Assembly (NCBI GenBank): GCA_963933055.1
Contig: CAWVSY010000008.1
Coordinates: forward strand, 1 to 64,000
DNA from: Oleispira sp963933055
GTDB taxonomy: Bacteria; Pseudomonadota; Gammaproteobacteria; Pseudomonadales; Oceanobacteraceae
DNA: 64,000 nucleotides
Direction of reading: 5' to 3'
A program made the position numbers and the translations under genes. Below, one piece after another: positions 18,333-27,073 of this stretch (positions are counted from its first letter, which is position 1; every line of letters begins with the position of its first letter). The notes beneath the pieces were generated by a model that was not told where the DNA came from, ran no database searches, and saw nothing but the letters and a program-made list of their open reading frames with translations.

Positions 18333-20969
18333 TTATAGAGCATCAACCAATGCTTTAAATGCTTCTAATGCTTGCGGAATGCCTTCCGCATTTTTACCAC
18401 CCGCTTGTGCCATCTCTGGCTTACCACCACCACGACCATCAACATACGGCGCGCATTCTTTTACAATGTCACCGGCTTTCACCTTGCCAATAAGATCTTT
18501 GGTCACCCCCGCCAACAAGGTCACCTTGCCTTCGGTTTCAGCGGCCAACATAATCACAGCTGAACCTAACTTATCTTTAAGCTGGTCCAATGTTGTTTTC
18601 ATGGTTGGCACATCAGTTCCGTCAATACGAGCCGATAAGATTTTGAAACCATTACCGTCAATTGCTTGAGCGGCTAAATCGGACCCTGCTGAACTCGCAA
18701 GCTTTGCTTTCAACGCTTCCAACTCTTTTTCTAGCTGACGGTTTTTAGCAACTACTTGCTCAACTTTTTCACCGACATTATCGCTGCTGCCTTTTACTGT
18801 TCGAGCAATGGTATGCAACGTTTTTTCTTCGCTAGCAATAAAATCCAATGCGGCTTGGCCGACAACAGCTTCAATGCGGCGAACTCCAGCAGCAGCACTG
18901 GCTTCAGAAATAATTTTGAAAACCCCTAAATCACCAGTGCGCTTCGCGTGAGTACCACCACATAATTCAATCGAGAACTGATCAGCGTCAGAGCCAGAGC
19001 CCATAGCAAGAACACGCACTTCATCATCGTATTTCTCACCAAACAACGCCATGGCACCACTATTTTTAGCATCATCAATATTCATTAAGCGCGTAGTGAT
19101 TTCGCTATTATCACGAATTTCAGCATTAACCTGACACTCAATAATTGCCATCTCTTCAGGAGTCATCGCTTCCAAGTGAGAGAAGTCAAAGCGTAACTTA
19201 TCATAAGTAACTAAAGAGCCTTTCTGCGCCACATGCTCACCCAAAGTATTGCGCAAAGCAGCATGCAGAATATGCGTAGCAGAGTGATGTAGCGCGATAG
19301 AAGCACGCTTTTCTGCATCAACTTCTGCGGTTAATTGATCACCCGCTTTGACAGACCCTTCAACCAAGATACCTTGATGAATATGGTTACCACTGTCTTT
19401 AACCGTATTTTTAACCTGAAAAACAATACCATCCGCTTTCAAAAAGCCGGTATCGCCAGACTGACCACCAGATTCACCGTAAAAAGCAGTTTCATCAAGT
19501 ACAATCAAAGCCTCAGTTCCAGCGTCAATCTGATCAACTTTATTGCCATCAACGAACAAGCCTTGAACAGAGCCTTTATTGACTAATTTTTCATAACCCA
19601 AGAAAGTTGTTTCACCTTCTAGGTCTAGCGATACTTCGCCTTTCATACTGAAGTTGCCCGCAGCTCTGGCCGTCGCGCGCTGATGCTCCATCGCCTTATC
19701 AAAGCCAGCTTCGTCAACTTTCAAATTCTTTTCACGAGCAACATCCGCGGTTAAATCCATTGGAAAGCCGTAAGTATCATAAAGCTTGAATACTGTTTCG
19801 CCTGGAATGGTATCGCCTTCTAAAGAATCGATAGCATCATTTAAAATGCCCATGCCTTTATCAAGTGTCTTAGCAAACTGCTCTTCTTCTAAGCGTAATA
19901 CTTTTTCTATCTGAGGCTGAAGTTTCACCAGTTCAGGATAAGCATCACCCATTTGTTCAACTAAGGAGACTACTAACTTATGGAAAAATCCAATCTTCGC
20001 CCCAAGCATATGACCATGACGCACAGCGCGGCGAATAATACGGCGTAATACATAACCACGCCCTTCATTTGACGGATAAACACCATCAACAACTAAAAAG
20101 CTGGTTGAACGAATATGGTCGGCGATTACACGCAATGATTTATTTTCTAAATCACCGCAGCCAGTGACTGCGGCAGCTGCTTTTAATAACGCTTGAAATA
20201 AATCAATTTCGTAGTTGCTGTGAACGCCTTGCATAATCGCGGAGATACGTTCAAGCCCCATCCCCGTATCCACCGATGGCTTAGGAAGAGGATGCATAAT
20301 ACCGTCTTCCGTACGGTTGAATTGCATGAATACAACATTCCAGATTTCAATAAAGCGATCGCCATCTTCTTCTGGTGTACCGGGTTTACCACCCCAAATG
20401 TGATCACCATGATCATAGAAAATTTCAGTACAAGGACCACAAGGCCCGGTATCGCCCATTGACCAGAAGTTATCTGATGCGTATTTCGCGCCTTTGTTAT
20501 CGCCAATACGAATAATTTTATCTTCGCTTAGACCCATCCCTTTATGCCAAAGATCGTAGGCTTCTTGGTCATCGGCATACACAGTAACTAATAATTTTTC
20601 TTCTGGTAAATTCATCCATTCTTTGGACGTCAAAAATTCCCAAGCAAATTTGATAGCATCTTGCTTAAAATAATCACCAAAACTGAAGTTACCCAACATT
20701 TCAAAAAAGGTATGGTGACGAGCGGTATAACCAACATTCTCTAAATCGTTGTGCTTACCGCCAGCGCGAACACAGCGCTGAGAAGACGTCGCACGAGTAT
20801 AGTTACGCTCATCCTGCCCCAAGAAAACGTCTTTAAACTGAACCATGCCCGCATTGGTAAACAATAAGGTTGGATCATTACCCGGAATTAAAGGGCTTGA
20901 GGCAACAATTTCGTGTCCTTTCGAATTGAAATAATTCAAGAACGCTTGGCGAATATCAGAGCTTTTCAT
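18333..20969 (-). CDS. alaS: Alanyl-tRNA synthetase
   Basis: An 878-aa class II synthetase. The N-terminal catalytic domain begins MKSSDIRQAFLNYFNSKGHEIV and contains the motif 2 region RCVRAGGKHNDLENVGYTARHHTFFEMLGNFSFGDY. The editing domain has the zinc-type HHSATH and CGGTH motifs. A C-terminal coiled coil and DHHA1 domain (RGGGKPEMAQAGG) follow. An ATG three codons upstream (20978) is possible, but the family start is MKS. AlaRS also deacylates mischarged tRNA. Confidence 0.97.
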   Translation of the reverse strand: MKSSDIRQAFLNYFNSKGHEIVASSPLIPGNDPTLLFTNAGMVQFKDVFLGQDERNYTRATSSQRCVRAGGKHNDLENVGYTARHHTFFEMLGNFSFGDYFKQDAIKFAWEFLTSKEWMNLPEEKLLVTVYADDQEAYDLWHKGMGLSEDKIIRIGDNKGAKYASDNFWSMGDTGPCGPCTEIFYDHGDHIWGGKPGTPEEDGDRFIEIWNVVFMQFNRTEDGIMHPLPKPSVDTGMGLERISAIMQGVHSNYEIDLFQALLKAAAAVTGCGDLENKSLRVIADHIRSTSFLVVDGVYPSNEGRGYVLRRIIRRAVRHGHMLGAKIGFFHKLVVSLVEQMGDAYPELVKLQPQIEKVLRLEEEQFAKTLDKGMGILNDAIDSLEGDTIPGETVFKLYDTYGFPMDLTADVAREKNLKVDEAGFDKAMEHQRATARAAGNFSMKGEVSLDLEGETTFLGYEKLVNKGSVQGLFVDGNKVDQIDAGTEALIVLDETAFYGESGGQSGDTGFLKADGIVFQVKNTVKDSGNHIHQGILVEGSVKAGDQLTAEVDAEKRASIALHHSATHILHAALRNTLGEHVAQKGSLVTYDKLRFDFSHLEAMTPEEMAIIECQVNAEIRDNSEITTRLMNIDDAKNSGAMALFGEKYDDEVRVLAMGSGSDADQFSIELCGGTHAKRTGDLGVFKIISEASAAAGVRRIEAVVGQAALDFIASEEKTLHTIARTVKGSSDNVGEKVEQVVAKNRQLEKELEALKAKLASSAGSDLAAQAIDGNGFKILSARIDGTDVPTMKTTLDQLKDKLGSAVIMLAAETEGKVTLLAGVTKDLIGKVKAGDIVKECAPYVDGRGGGKPEMAQAGGKNAEGIPQALEAFKALVDAL

Positions 20970-21000
20970 AGTTAACACGGTCCATTGATACTGGATTGAA

Positions 21001-21043
21001 TACTGTCAGTACAGCTAGGTAAAAATATTTGGGCGTGATTATA
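21001..21043 (-). promoter_or_regulatory. alaS promoter -10 with downstream palindrome
   Basis: A perfect TATAAT on the minus strand (21038-21043) lies about 70 nt before alaS; the -35 is weak. Downstream in the leader is the palindrome TACTG-A-CAGTA (21001-21011). E. coli AlaRS represses its own gene by binding a palindrome near the promoter; whether this site does the same is unknown. Confidence 0.45.
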
Positions 21044-21215
21044 GCTTGCCTCGTAGGGAATAAGTAGATCTCAAAAGAAACTAACCCTGACGAAATAACT
21101 TTATTTCACGGTTACGCACCTCATAACGGTCTTTTATCGCATAATTGAAAAAGACAGTTGACGAAACAAAATAACTGCATGAGAATATAGATATTAAACT
21201 TATTTGGAGCTTCTC

Positions 21216-21419
21216 ATGAATATCGACCGTCTTGTATTTGCCATCGCCGGCATTTTTATCCTTGCCAGCGTTGCACTTTCTCAGCTTCATTCCATTTATT
21301 GGCTAGGTTTCACAGCCTTTATTGGTTTTAACATGCTGCAAGCATCCTTCACTGGCTTCTGTCCCCTAGCAAAAATATTGAAAGCCATTGGCAAAACCTC
21401 AGGCCCCGCCTTTAAATAA
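21216..21419 (+). CDS. DUF2892 (YgaP-type) small membrane protein
   Basis: A 67-aa protein, mostly hydrophobic, starting MNIDRLVFAIAGIFILASVALSQLHS and ending FTGFCPLAKILKAIGK. This is the DUF2892/YgaP transmembrane domain, which elsewhere is fused to rhodanese or stands alone; the conserved GFCP cysteine is present. ATG 21216 is preceded by GGAG with 6-nt spacing, so it is preferred over the in-frame TTG at 21204. The role is unknown. Confidence 0.8.
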   Translation: MNIDRLVFAIAGIFILASVALSQLHSIYWLGFTAFIGFNMLQASFTGFCPLAKILKAIGKTSGPAFK

Positions 21420-21511
21420 GTGCGATTCGACACAGCATTGGCGAATCTTAACACTGAATATTGGCCTCACTGTCTTTATACTTCTGTTTTTAAATAATAG
21501 AGACGTGAGCC

Positions 21512-22507
21512 ATGCGCTTTACCTTATTATCCGTAAGCTTAATCTTAAACAGCTTTCTCAGTAGTTTTAGCTATGCTGAAAGTCACTCTTCTTGGCCACA
21601 ATACCCTAGCACACTTCCCCAGTTTGATTATTCCGGTGAAAAACTTGAACAGCACTGGACACAGCTTGCGGCTGCGACTGGAATGCCATGGCCTGATGAA
21701 TTGTTTATTAAAACGATGATGAACAAATTCCCACAGCTTACTCAGCAACTTAAAGCACGCGCACAATCGGATAACGCTCCCGAAGCACTCAGGCAAATAC
21801 TGAATAACAACTACCAACCTCTTGCCCTCTCAATACAACAAGTTTGGCGCTTACACTATCAGGGCAATTATGAACAAGCCTACCAGCTAGGCATGTCACT
21901 TTCTCCTGCTGGCTTATTTCCAGCCATTTATGCAAAATTAATTCATACAACCTATTTAGTGAATGACCCGAAGAAAAAAGAAGAAAACTTTCTCGAAGTA
22001 GACCAAATCCTTAGCGAAATACTGCCACTCGCCAATCATTACGACTTCATCATTTTTGGCGATGCTTATCAAAAAGCAAGGCGTCTCGAGCTGATGTCAA
22101 CCAGCGCAGCGACAACATCCGGCTTGCTTGGCCAAACCCAAGACAAGCTTAAAAAATTGCATGCTGATTTTCCCGACAATCCGCTATATCCTGCAATGCT
22201 GGCAGGGATTGATGCCGGAATCATTGAACGTGTCGGTCAGTTTATCGGCGGCATAACGTATGGTGCGGATGAAGATCGAGCCATCCAATTATTCCAGCAA
22301 GCAATTGAAACACAGCCTAACTTAGCCATTCTTTATAATGAATTTGCACAAACAGTCTTACGCTTAGATGATAATACTCATAACAAGCTGTTATTAGACC
22401 TTCTTGAGCAATGCACTAAACTCACGGTTTACAGCGCTGAAGAGGCCTTGAACCAAGAGTCTTGCCGTAATTTATCCGCCAGGAAAAACTCAATACTGCC
22501 GAAATAA
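21512..22507 (+). CDS. Exported protein with helical repeats, unknown function
   Basis: 331 aa with a clear signal peptide (MRFTLLSVSLILNSFLSSFSYA, cut after about residue 22). The mature part is rich in helices and resembles TPR-like packing (YQGNYEQAYQLGMSLSPAGLF, then EDRAIQLFQQAIETQPNLAILYNEFAQ). I do not recognise a named family. It stands alone between the DUF2892 gene and ndh. A periplasmic protein-interaction role is an inference from the repeats. Confidence 0.65.
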   Translation: MRFTLLSVSLILNSFLSSFSYAESHSSWPQYPSTLPQFDYSGEKLEQHWTQLAAATGMPWPDELFIKTMMNKFPQLTQQLKARAQSDNAPEALRQILNNNYQPLALSIQQVWRLHYQGNYEQAYQLGMSLSPAGLFPAIYAKLIHTTYLVNDPKKKEENFLEVDQILSEILPLANHYDFIIFGDAYQKARRLELMSTSAATTSGLLGQTQDKLKKLHADFPDNPLYPAMLAGIDAGIIERVGQFIGGITYGADEDRAIQLFQQAIETQPNLAILYNEFAQTVLRLDDNTHNKLLLDLLEQCTKLTVYSAEEALNQESCRNLSARKNSILPK

Positions 22508-22542
22508 TGTAATTTATTCATAGCACGAATTGCTTTGTCAGA

Positions 22543-22560
22543 TATAATGCGCGCCATTAT
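22543..22560 (+). promoter_or_regulatory. Probable ndh -10 box with overlapping inverted repeat
   Basis: A perfect TATAAT (22543-22548) lies 35 nt before the ndh start. An inverted repeat, ATAATG-N5-CATTAT (22544-22560), overlaps the -10 and the predicted start site, as a repressor site would. No good -35 is seen. Confidence 0.4.
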
Positions 22561-22583
22561 CACACCTTCCATAGGATTTAATC

Positions 22584-23870
22584 GTGCATAAAATAGTGAT
22601 TGTTGGCGGTGGTGCTGGCGGATTAGAGCTTGCAACTCAACTTGGCCGAAAGTGGGGAAAGAAAGGGAAAGCGGAAATTCACCTTGTGGATGCTAACCAT
22701 ACCCACTTATGGAAACCCCTGCTGCATGAAGTCGCTACCGGCGCTCTCGATTCCGGCATTGACGAACTAAACTATCAAGCACATGGTAAAAAACACAATT
22801 TCAACTTTCAGATTGGCCGCATGTGTGGTCTCAACCGCGAAAATAAGATCATTGAGCTTTCAGCGATTTGCGATGAAGGTGAAGAGATATTACCAAAACG
22901 CGAAATACACTACGATCAATTAGTCATTGCCTTGGGCAGCGTTACCAATGATTTTGGTACAAAAGGCGCTGCAGATCATTGCTATTTTCTAGATGGTCGC
23001 GAACAAGCTGAAATATTTCACCACAAATTATTAAATCAATTTATCAAAGCTAACGGCAGCAACAACCCAGAAGAGCTTAGCATCGCTATTGTTGGCGCTG
23101 GCGCAACAGGCGTTGAGCTTTCAGCAGAACTCTACAATACAACAGAAGCGCTATCGAGCTACAACATGAGCCACTTTAAAACCGATAAATTAAAAGTATC
23201 GTTGATTGAAGCAGGCCCACAAATTTTACCGGCACTGCCAAAAAGAATATCCAATGCCGCAAAGCGTGAATTACAGAACCTAGGCGTCGATGTACTGACC
23301 GATACAATGGTAACCGAAGTAACTGAAGAAGGATTCGTTACTAAATCGGGTGACATTATCAAGGCCAAATTAAAAGTATGGGCCGCGGGTGTAAAAGCGC
23401 CTGATTTTTTAGCCAACATCGGTGGACTAGAAACGAATCGAGCCAATCAAATCGTCATTAAAGCAAGCCTACAAACAACCCTTGATGATGACATATTTGC
23501 CATTGGCGATTGCGCATTTTTACTTCAAGAAGATGGCAAAGCTGTTCCACCACGGGCGCAAGCGGCTCACCAGCAAGCAAGTCACTTATTGAAAGTATTG
23601 AGCAGCATTAGAGCGGGCAAAAAACCAGAAGATTTTGTTTATCGCGATAAAGGCTCGCTAGTATCGCTTAGTCGATACAGCACGGTTGGAAGTTTGATGG
23701 GGAACCTGAGCAAAGGCTCGATGATGATCGAAGGCCGACTTGCTCGTATCGTTTATGTTTCTTTATATCGCTTACACCAAGTAGCGCTGCACGGTTATTT
23801 CCATACCATCTTGCTATCTTTAGTAGGTCATATAAATAAAGTTATCCGCCCACGTTTGAAACTTCACTAA
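22584..23870 (+). CDS. ndh: Type II NADH:quinone oxidoreductase (NDH-2)
   Basis: A 428-aa flavoprotein. The first dinucleotide fold, IVIVGGGAGGLELATQLG, is at the N-terminus and binds FAD. The second, IAIVGAGATGVELSAELY (about 170-187), binds NADH. The FAD-contact segment DIFAIGDCAF follows, with the quinone-site segment near PPRAQAAHQQASHL. It oxidises NADH without pumping ions, an alternative to Rnf and complex I. The start is GTG, since no ATG lies closer to the fold. Its 3' end overlaps the convergent AraC gene by 29 nt. Confidence 0.95.
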   Translation: MHKIVIVGGGAGGLELATQLGRKWGKKGKAEIHLVDANHTHLWKPLLHEVATGALDSGIDELNYQAHGKKHNFNFQIGRMCGLNRENKIIELSAICDEGEEILPKREIHYDQLVIALGSVTNDFGTKGAADHCYFLDGREQAEIFHHKLLNQFIKANGSNNPEELSIAIVGAGATGVELSAELYNTTEALSSYNMSHFKTDKLKVSLIEAGPQILPALPKRISNAAKRELQNLGVDVLTDTMVTEVTEEGFVTKSGDIIKAKLKVWAAGVKAPDFLANIGGLETNRANQIVIKASLQTTLDDDIFAIGDCAFLLQEDGKAVPPRAQAAHQQASHLLKVLSSIRAGKKPEDFVYRDKGSLVSLSRYSTVGSLMGNLSKGSMMIEGRLARIVYVSLYRLHQVALHGYFHTILLSLVGHINKVIRPRLKLH

Positions 23871-24903
23871 CCTGAGTTTCAACAATACAGTCCTTCTCAG
23901 AATGAATAACGTCTTGGCGATAATCACCAGGGCGTTTTCCCGTCCAGCGTCTAAAAGCCTTATAAAAAGCACTCGGCTCGTTAAAACCTACCTTGTAAGC
24001 AACCTCATACAACGCCAATTCATGATCACTAATTAATTTCAACGCCAGCGCTTCACGGCAATCATCCAATATGGCCTGATAGTTTGTACCCACTTCTTTT
24101 AATCGGCGCTGCAAATTTCTAACACTCGTATTTAACTTTTCAGCAACGACTTCCTGATGCGCATTACCCGCCAACAAACACTCATGAAGAGTATCAGTCA
24201 CTTGCTTATACAATGCTAAGTGCTGCTCTCGCCTAAGAAGAACTTTATTTATTTGATAAACTGTTTTTTCAAATAATTTAGGATTTTTTTCACCGTTATC
24301 AGCGATAAGCGGTGCGGCATCAATTTCAATATACACATCATTGGCTGCCATCAAATGGCAGTTCAATACTGCACTATAATCGTCAAAACCTGCGACTCTC
24401 TGATCGTAATAATAATAAATAGATTCCGTGATTCTAGGGCTTAACTTTTCAATCGCTGCCAATATGGCTGAAAATACCATGTCTCGCTGCTGGCTACTAA
24501 AATGAATTTTATCATGAGCATGAAACTTTAAAGCATAACGACCATTGCTTTGAGCAAGAAAACTAAAGTAGCCAGATTCAGACACGACCTTTGAATGATC
24601 TATCAGCACAGATAAACCATGATATAAATTATCTGAATAGATAATTAATCTCTCTAGCGCAAGATCCTTCTCAGCAATATGCTGACCTAACCTAACCGCC
24701 AATACTCGATCCTTCACCGCCGAATTTGCGGCTTTATGCAGTGCAGTTAAACGATTGCTAGAAATACCAAACTTGGCAGAATTTTGATCCGCAATATCGA
24801 CCCTAAGCACATCATCCAGAATCGTTTTTGACACACCCTGCTGCAACCAAAATTCATACAGTATGCGAACAAAAGACATCGCTACTTGAGGTAAAAGTGG
24901 CAT
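23842..24903 (-). CDS. AraC family regulator with arabinose-binding-like N-domain
   Basis: 353 aa. The N-terminal two thirds match the ArgR/OruR-type AraC sensor domain found in many gammaproteobacterial regulators of lipid or amino-acid genes. The C-terminal helix-turn-helix pair has the signature ALYEVAYKVGFNEPSAFYKAFRRWTG (about 300-326), followed by KRPGDYR. It stands alone, convergent with ndh, so its targets cannot be told from position. Regulators of this class often answer to fatty acids or hydroxy acids. Confidence 0.9.
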   Translation of the reverse strand: MPLLPQVAMSFVRILYEFWLQQGVSKTILDDVLRVDIADQNSAKFGISSNRLTALHKAANSAVKDRVLAVRLGQHIAEKDLALERLIIYSDNLYHGLSVLIDHSKVVSESGYFSFLAQSNGRYALKFHAHDKIHFSSQQRDMVFSAILAAIEKLSPRITESIYYYYDQRVAGFDDYSAVLNCHLMAANDVYIEIDAAPLIADNGEKNPKLFEKTVYQINKVLLRREQHLALYKQVTDTLHECLLAGNAHQEVVAEKLNTSVRNLQRRLKEVGTNYQAILDDCREALALKLISDHELALYEVAYKVGFNEPSAFYKAFRRWTGKRPGDYRQDVIHSEKDCIVETQVSEVSNVGG

Positions 24904-25083
24904 AACTAGCTCTCCTCAACTCGTAATCTAACGAATTGATCTATTTATTATTGTCGCGCGAGATAGTGATTTTTTAGCCGATTAAAGTCAATGACGGTTT
25001 CTTAAAACCGCTAGAAAGACATATAAATATTTTCAACATTGTGAGCTTGTCGCTAAAATCGAATAGGTTATTGGTAAATTAAT

Positions 25084-25602
25084 TCATACCGAATGCTGGT
25101 ATTGCTCGAGGGCATATTGAATTTGGTCCATAGCAAAACCTCGATAAGCAAGATAACGAAATAACTTTTGCTTGTCTTTATAGTCCGTCAAATCGAGTGA
25201 TTGTGATTTTTTCAAACCACTTTCATAAGCTAGCTGAAACCAATCTGCATCAGTGCTCATAGCTTGCTCGATAAGATCGGTATCGATTCCTTTATCTTTT
25301 AATTCACGCGCTATTCGCATCGAACCTAAGCCGCGATTAATACGAGAGCGCAAAAAAGACTCAGCAAAGCGCTGATCACTTTGATAGCCAGCCTCAACAA
25401 GTTTATCTAATAACTGGTGTACTTGAGATTCATTTTTACTGCGAGGTTCAAGCTTTTGAAAAAGCTCGTGAAGGGAATATTCACGTCGTGACAGCAAATT
25501 AATGGCTGCTACGCGTAATTCGCTATCCGATAATTCAGCAGGCTGATAAAAGCCTGCCGAACTACTGCGATTAGCTTTGTTATTAGAGTATTTTGAAAAC
25601 AA
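25084..25602 (-). CDS. recX: Regulatory protein RecX
   Basis: A 172-aa helical protein with RecX repeats (AINLLSRREYSLHELFQKL, LVEAGYQSDQRFAESFLRSRINRGLGSMRIARELKDKGI). It caps RecA filaments and limits recombinase activity. It follows recA by 22 nt in the same direction, the usual arrangement, so the two should be co-induced by DNA damage. Confidence 0.95.
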   Translation of the reverse strand: MFSKYSNNKANRSSSAGFYQPAELSDSELRVAAINLLSRREYSLHELFQKLEPRSKNESQVHQLLDKLVEAGYQSDQRFAESFLRSRINRGLGSMRIARELKDKGIDTDLIEQAMSTDADWFQLAYESGLKKSQSLDLTDYKDKQKLFRYLAYRGFAMDQIQYALEQYQHSV

Positions 25603-25624
25603 AACTATTTACTTTAAATTAGGC

Positions 25625-26674
25625 TTAAGATTCTGCAATTTCTGCAGCATCTTCACCTTTATCTTCTTTTACTTCTTTATCGGCAGGGCCTGAAAGCAAT
25701 TGCGCACGAATCTCTGCTTCAATCGTTTCTGCAATAGCAGGATTGTCTTGCAAGAATTTCGCAGCGTTAGCTTTACCTTGTCCAATCTTATCACCTTGAT
25801 AAGCATACCAAGCACCGGATTTATCGACTAAGCCACACTTAACACCTAAGTCAATTACTTCACCCATATGATAAATACCTTCACCATAAAGGATCTGGAA
25901 TTCTGCTTGTCTAAACGGAGGCGCAACCTTGTTTTTAACAACTTTAACGCGAGTTTCATTACCCGTTACTTCATCGCCCTGTTTTACCGCACCCGTACGA
26001 CGAATATCTAAACGTACAGAAGAATAAAACTTAAGCGCGTTACCACCAGTAGTGGTTTCTGGGTTACCAAACATCACACCAATTTTCATACGAATTTGGT
26101 TAATAAAGATAACAAGGCAATTTGCATTTTTAACGTTGGCCGTCAGTTTACGCAAAGCTTGAGACATCAGACGTGCTTGCAAACCAACATGGTGATCACC
26201 CATATCGCCTTCAATTTCAGCTTTAGGTGTTAATGCCGCAACTGAGTCAACGACAATTACATCAACAGCACCAGAACGTACTAGGCTGTCGGTAATTTCT
26301 AAACCTTGCTCACCCGTATCAGGCTGAGAAACCAATAGAGTATCTAAATTGATACCTAATTTTTCAGCGTACAGTGGATCAAGTGCGTGCTCAGCATCAA
26401 CGATAGCAACGGTTTTTCCTTGCTTTTGCGCTTGTGCCATTACAGACAAACATAACGTTGTCTTACCCGAGCTTTCTGGCCCATAAATTTCAACGATTCG
26501 ACCGTATGGCAAACCACCTATACCCAAAGCAACATCCAGAGTCAAAGAACCCGTTGATACCGACGGAATGGCTTCACGTGGCTGATCACCCATTTTCATA
26601 ATGGAGCCTTTACCAAACTGGCGTTCAATCTGACCGAGTGCCGCATCTAGTGCTTTTTGCTTATTTGCATCCAT
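25625..26674 (-). CDS. recA: Recombinase RecA
   Basis: 349 aa. Walker A GPESSGKTT is at about 67-75, and loops L1 and L2 and the MAW motif are present (EIYGPESSGKT, VVDSVAALTPKAEIEGDMGD, NPETTTGGNALKFYSS). The C-terminal tail is acidic (KEVKEDKGEDAAEIAES), which modulates filament assembly. It carries out strand exchange and stimulates LexA cleavage. A good ribosome site (AAAGGA) and an SOS box lie upstream. Confidence 0.98.
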   Translation of the reverse strand: MDANKQKALDAALGQIERQFGKGSIMKMGDQPREAIPSVSTGSLTLDVALGIGGLPYGRIVEIYGPESSGKTTLCLSVMAQAQKQGKTVAIVDAEHALDPLYAEKLGINLDTLLVSQPDTGEQGLEITDSLVRSGAVDVIVVDSVAALTPKAEIEGDMGDHHVGLQARLMSQALRKLTANVKNANCLVIFINQIRMKIGVMFGNPETTTGGNALKFYSSVRLDIRRTGAVKQGDEVTGNETRVKVVKNKVAPPFRQAEFQILYGEGIYHMGEVIDLGVKCGLVDKSGAWYAYQGDKIGQGKANAAKFLQDNPAIAETIEAEIRAQLLSGPADKEVKEDKGEDAAEIAES

Positions 26675-26731
26675 TATGACGTTCCTTTAAATTAAGTTGG
26701 TATGACCAGAGCGTTCTGACCATCTTTGCTT

Positions 26732-26751
26732 TACTGTAGATTTAACCAGTA
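26732..26751 (-). promoter_or_regulatory. LexA (SOS) box of recA
   Basis: TACTG-N10-CAGTA, with the inner bases giving CTGG-N8-ACAG on the minus strand, matches the gammaproteobacterial LexA consensus with one mismatch. It lies 58 nt upstream of the recA start. The outer bases TACTG/CAGTA are the same as in the E. coli recA operator. Confidence 0.8.
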
Positions 26752-27003
26752 TTTAAGCATAGCTTATTGAATTGGCCAAGTCATAAAATTGTTTTTCCAT
26801 AACAAAAAACAATCAACTCCTCTACAAACCCCATGAATAGTGAATCTCAAAGTCACAAATATTTTTTTACTGGTCTGAATTTTAAGAAGACGAGACAATA
26901 TATACAGTATTTTATCCAGTACTATTTCATTATCAATACAGTACTTTTTGGCATTAAATTTGTTTTTTGCAATACCTTTACTGAATACCATGACATAGAT
27001 GCT

Positions 27004-27033
27004 TTGATCAATTGCCTCACAATCCCTTACAAT
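27004..27033 (+). promoter_or_regulatory. Possible mutS promoter
   Basis: TTGATC (27004-27009), an 18-nt spacer and TACAAT (27028-27033) lie about 40 nt before the mutS ATG. Each box deviates from consensus at one or two positions. The -35 is part of the palindrome TTGATCAA. Confidence 0.4.
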
Positions 27034-27073
27034 GCTGTTTTTTACTATTTAGATTTAGGGTTTCAGCGTAGAT

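Larger units (their letters stand above)
26675..27073. other. Intergenic region between the divergent recA and mutS genes
   Basis: 399 bp. Its recA side holds the SOS box. Its mutS side holds a plausible promoter and three CAGTA-type repeats (26905, 26917, 26939). A 100-codon frame (26833-27135) overlaps the start of mutS out of frame and has no family features, so it is not called. Confidence 0.6.
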
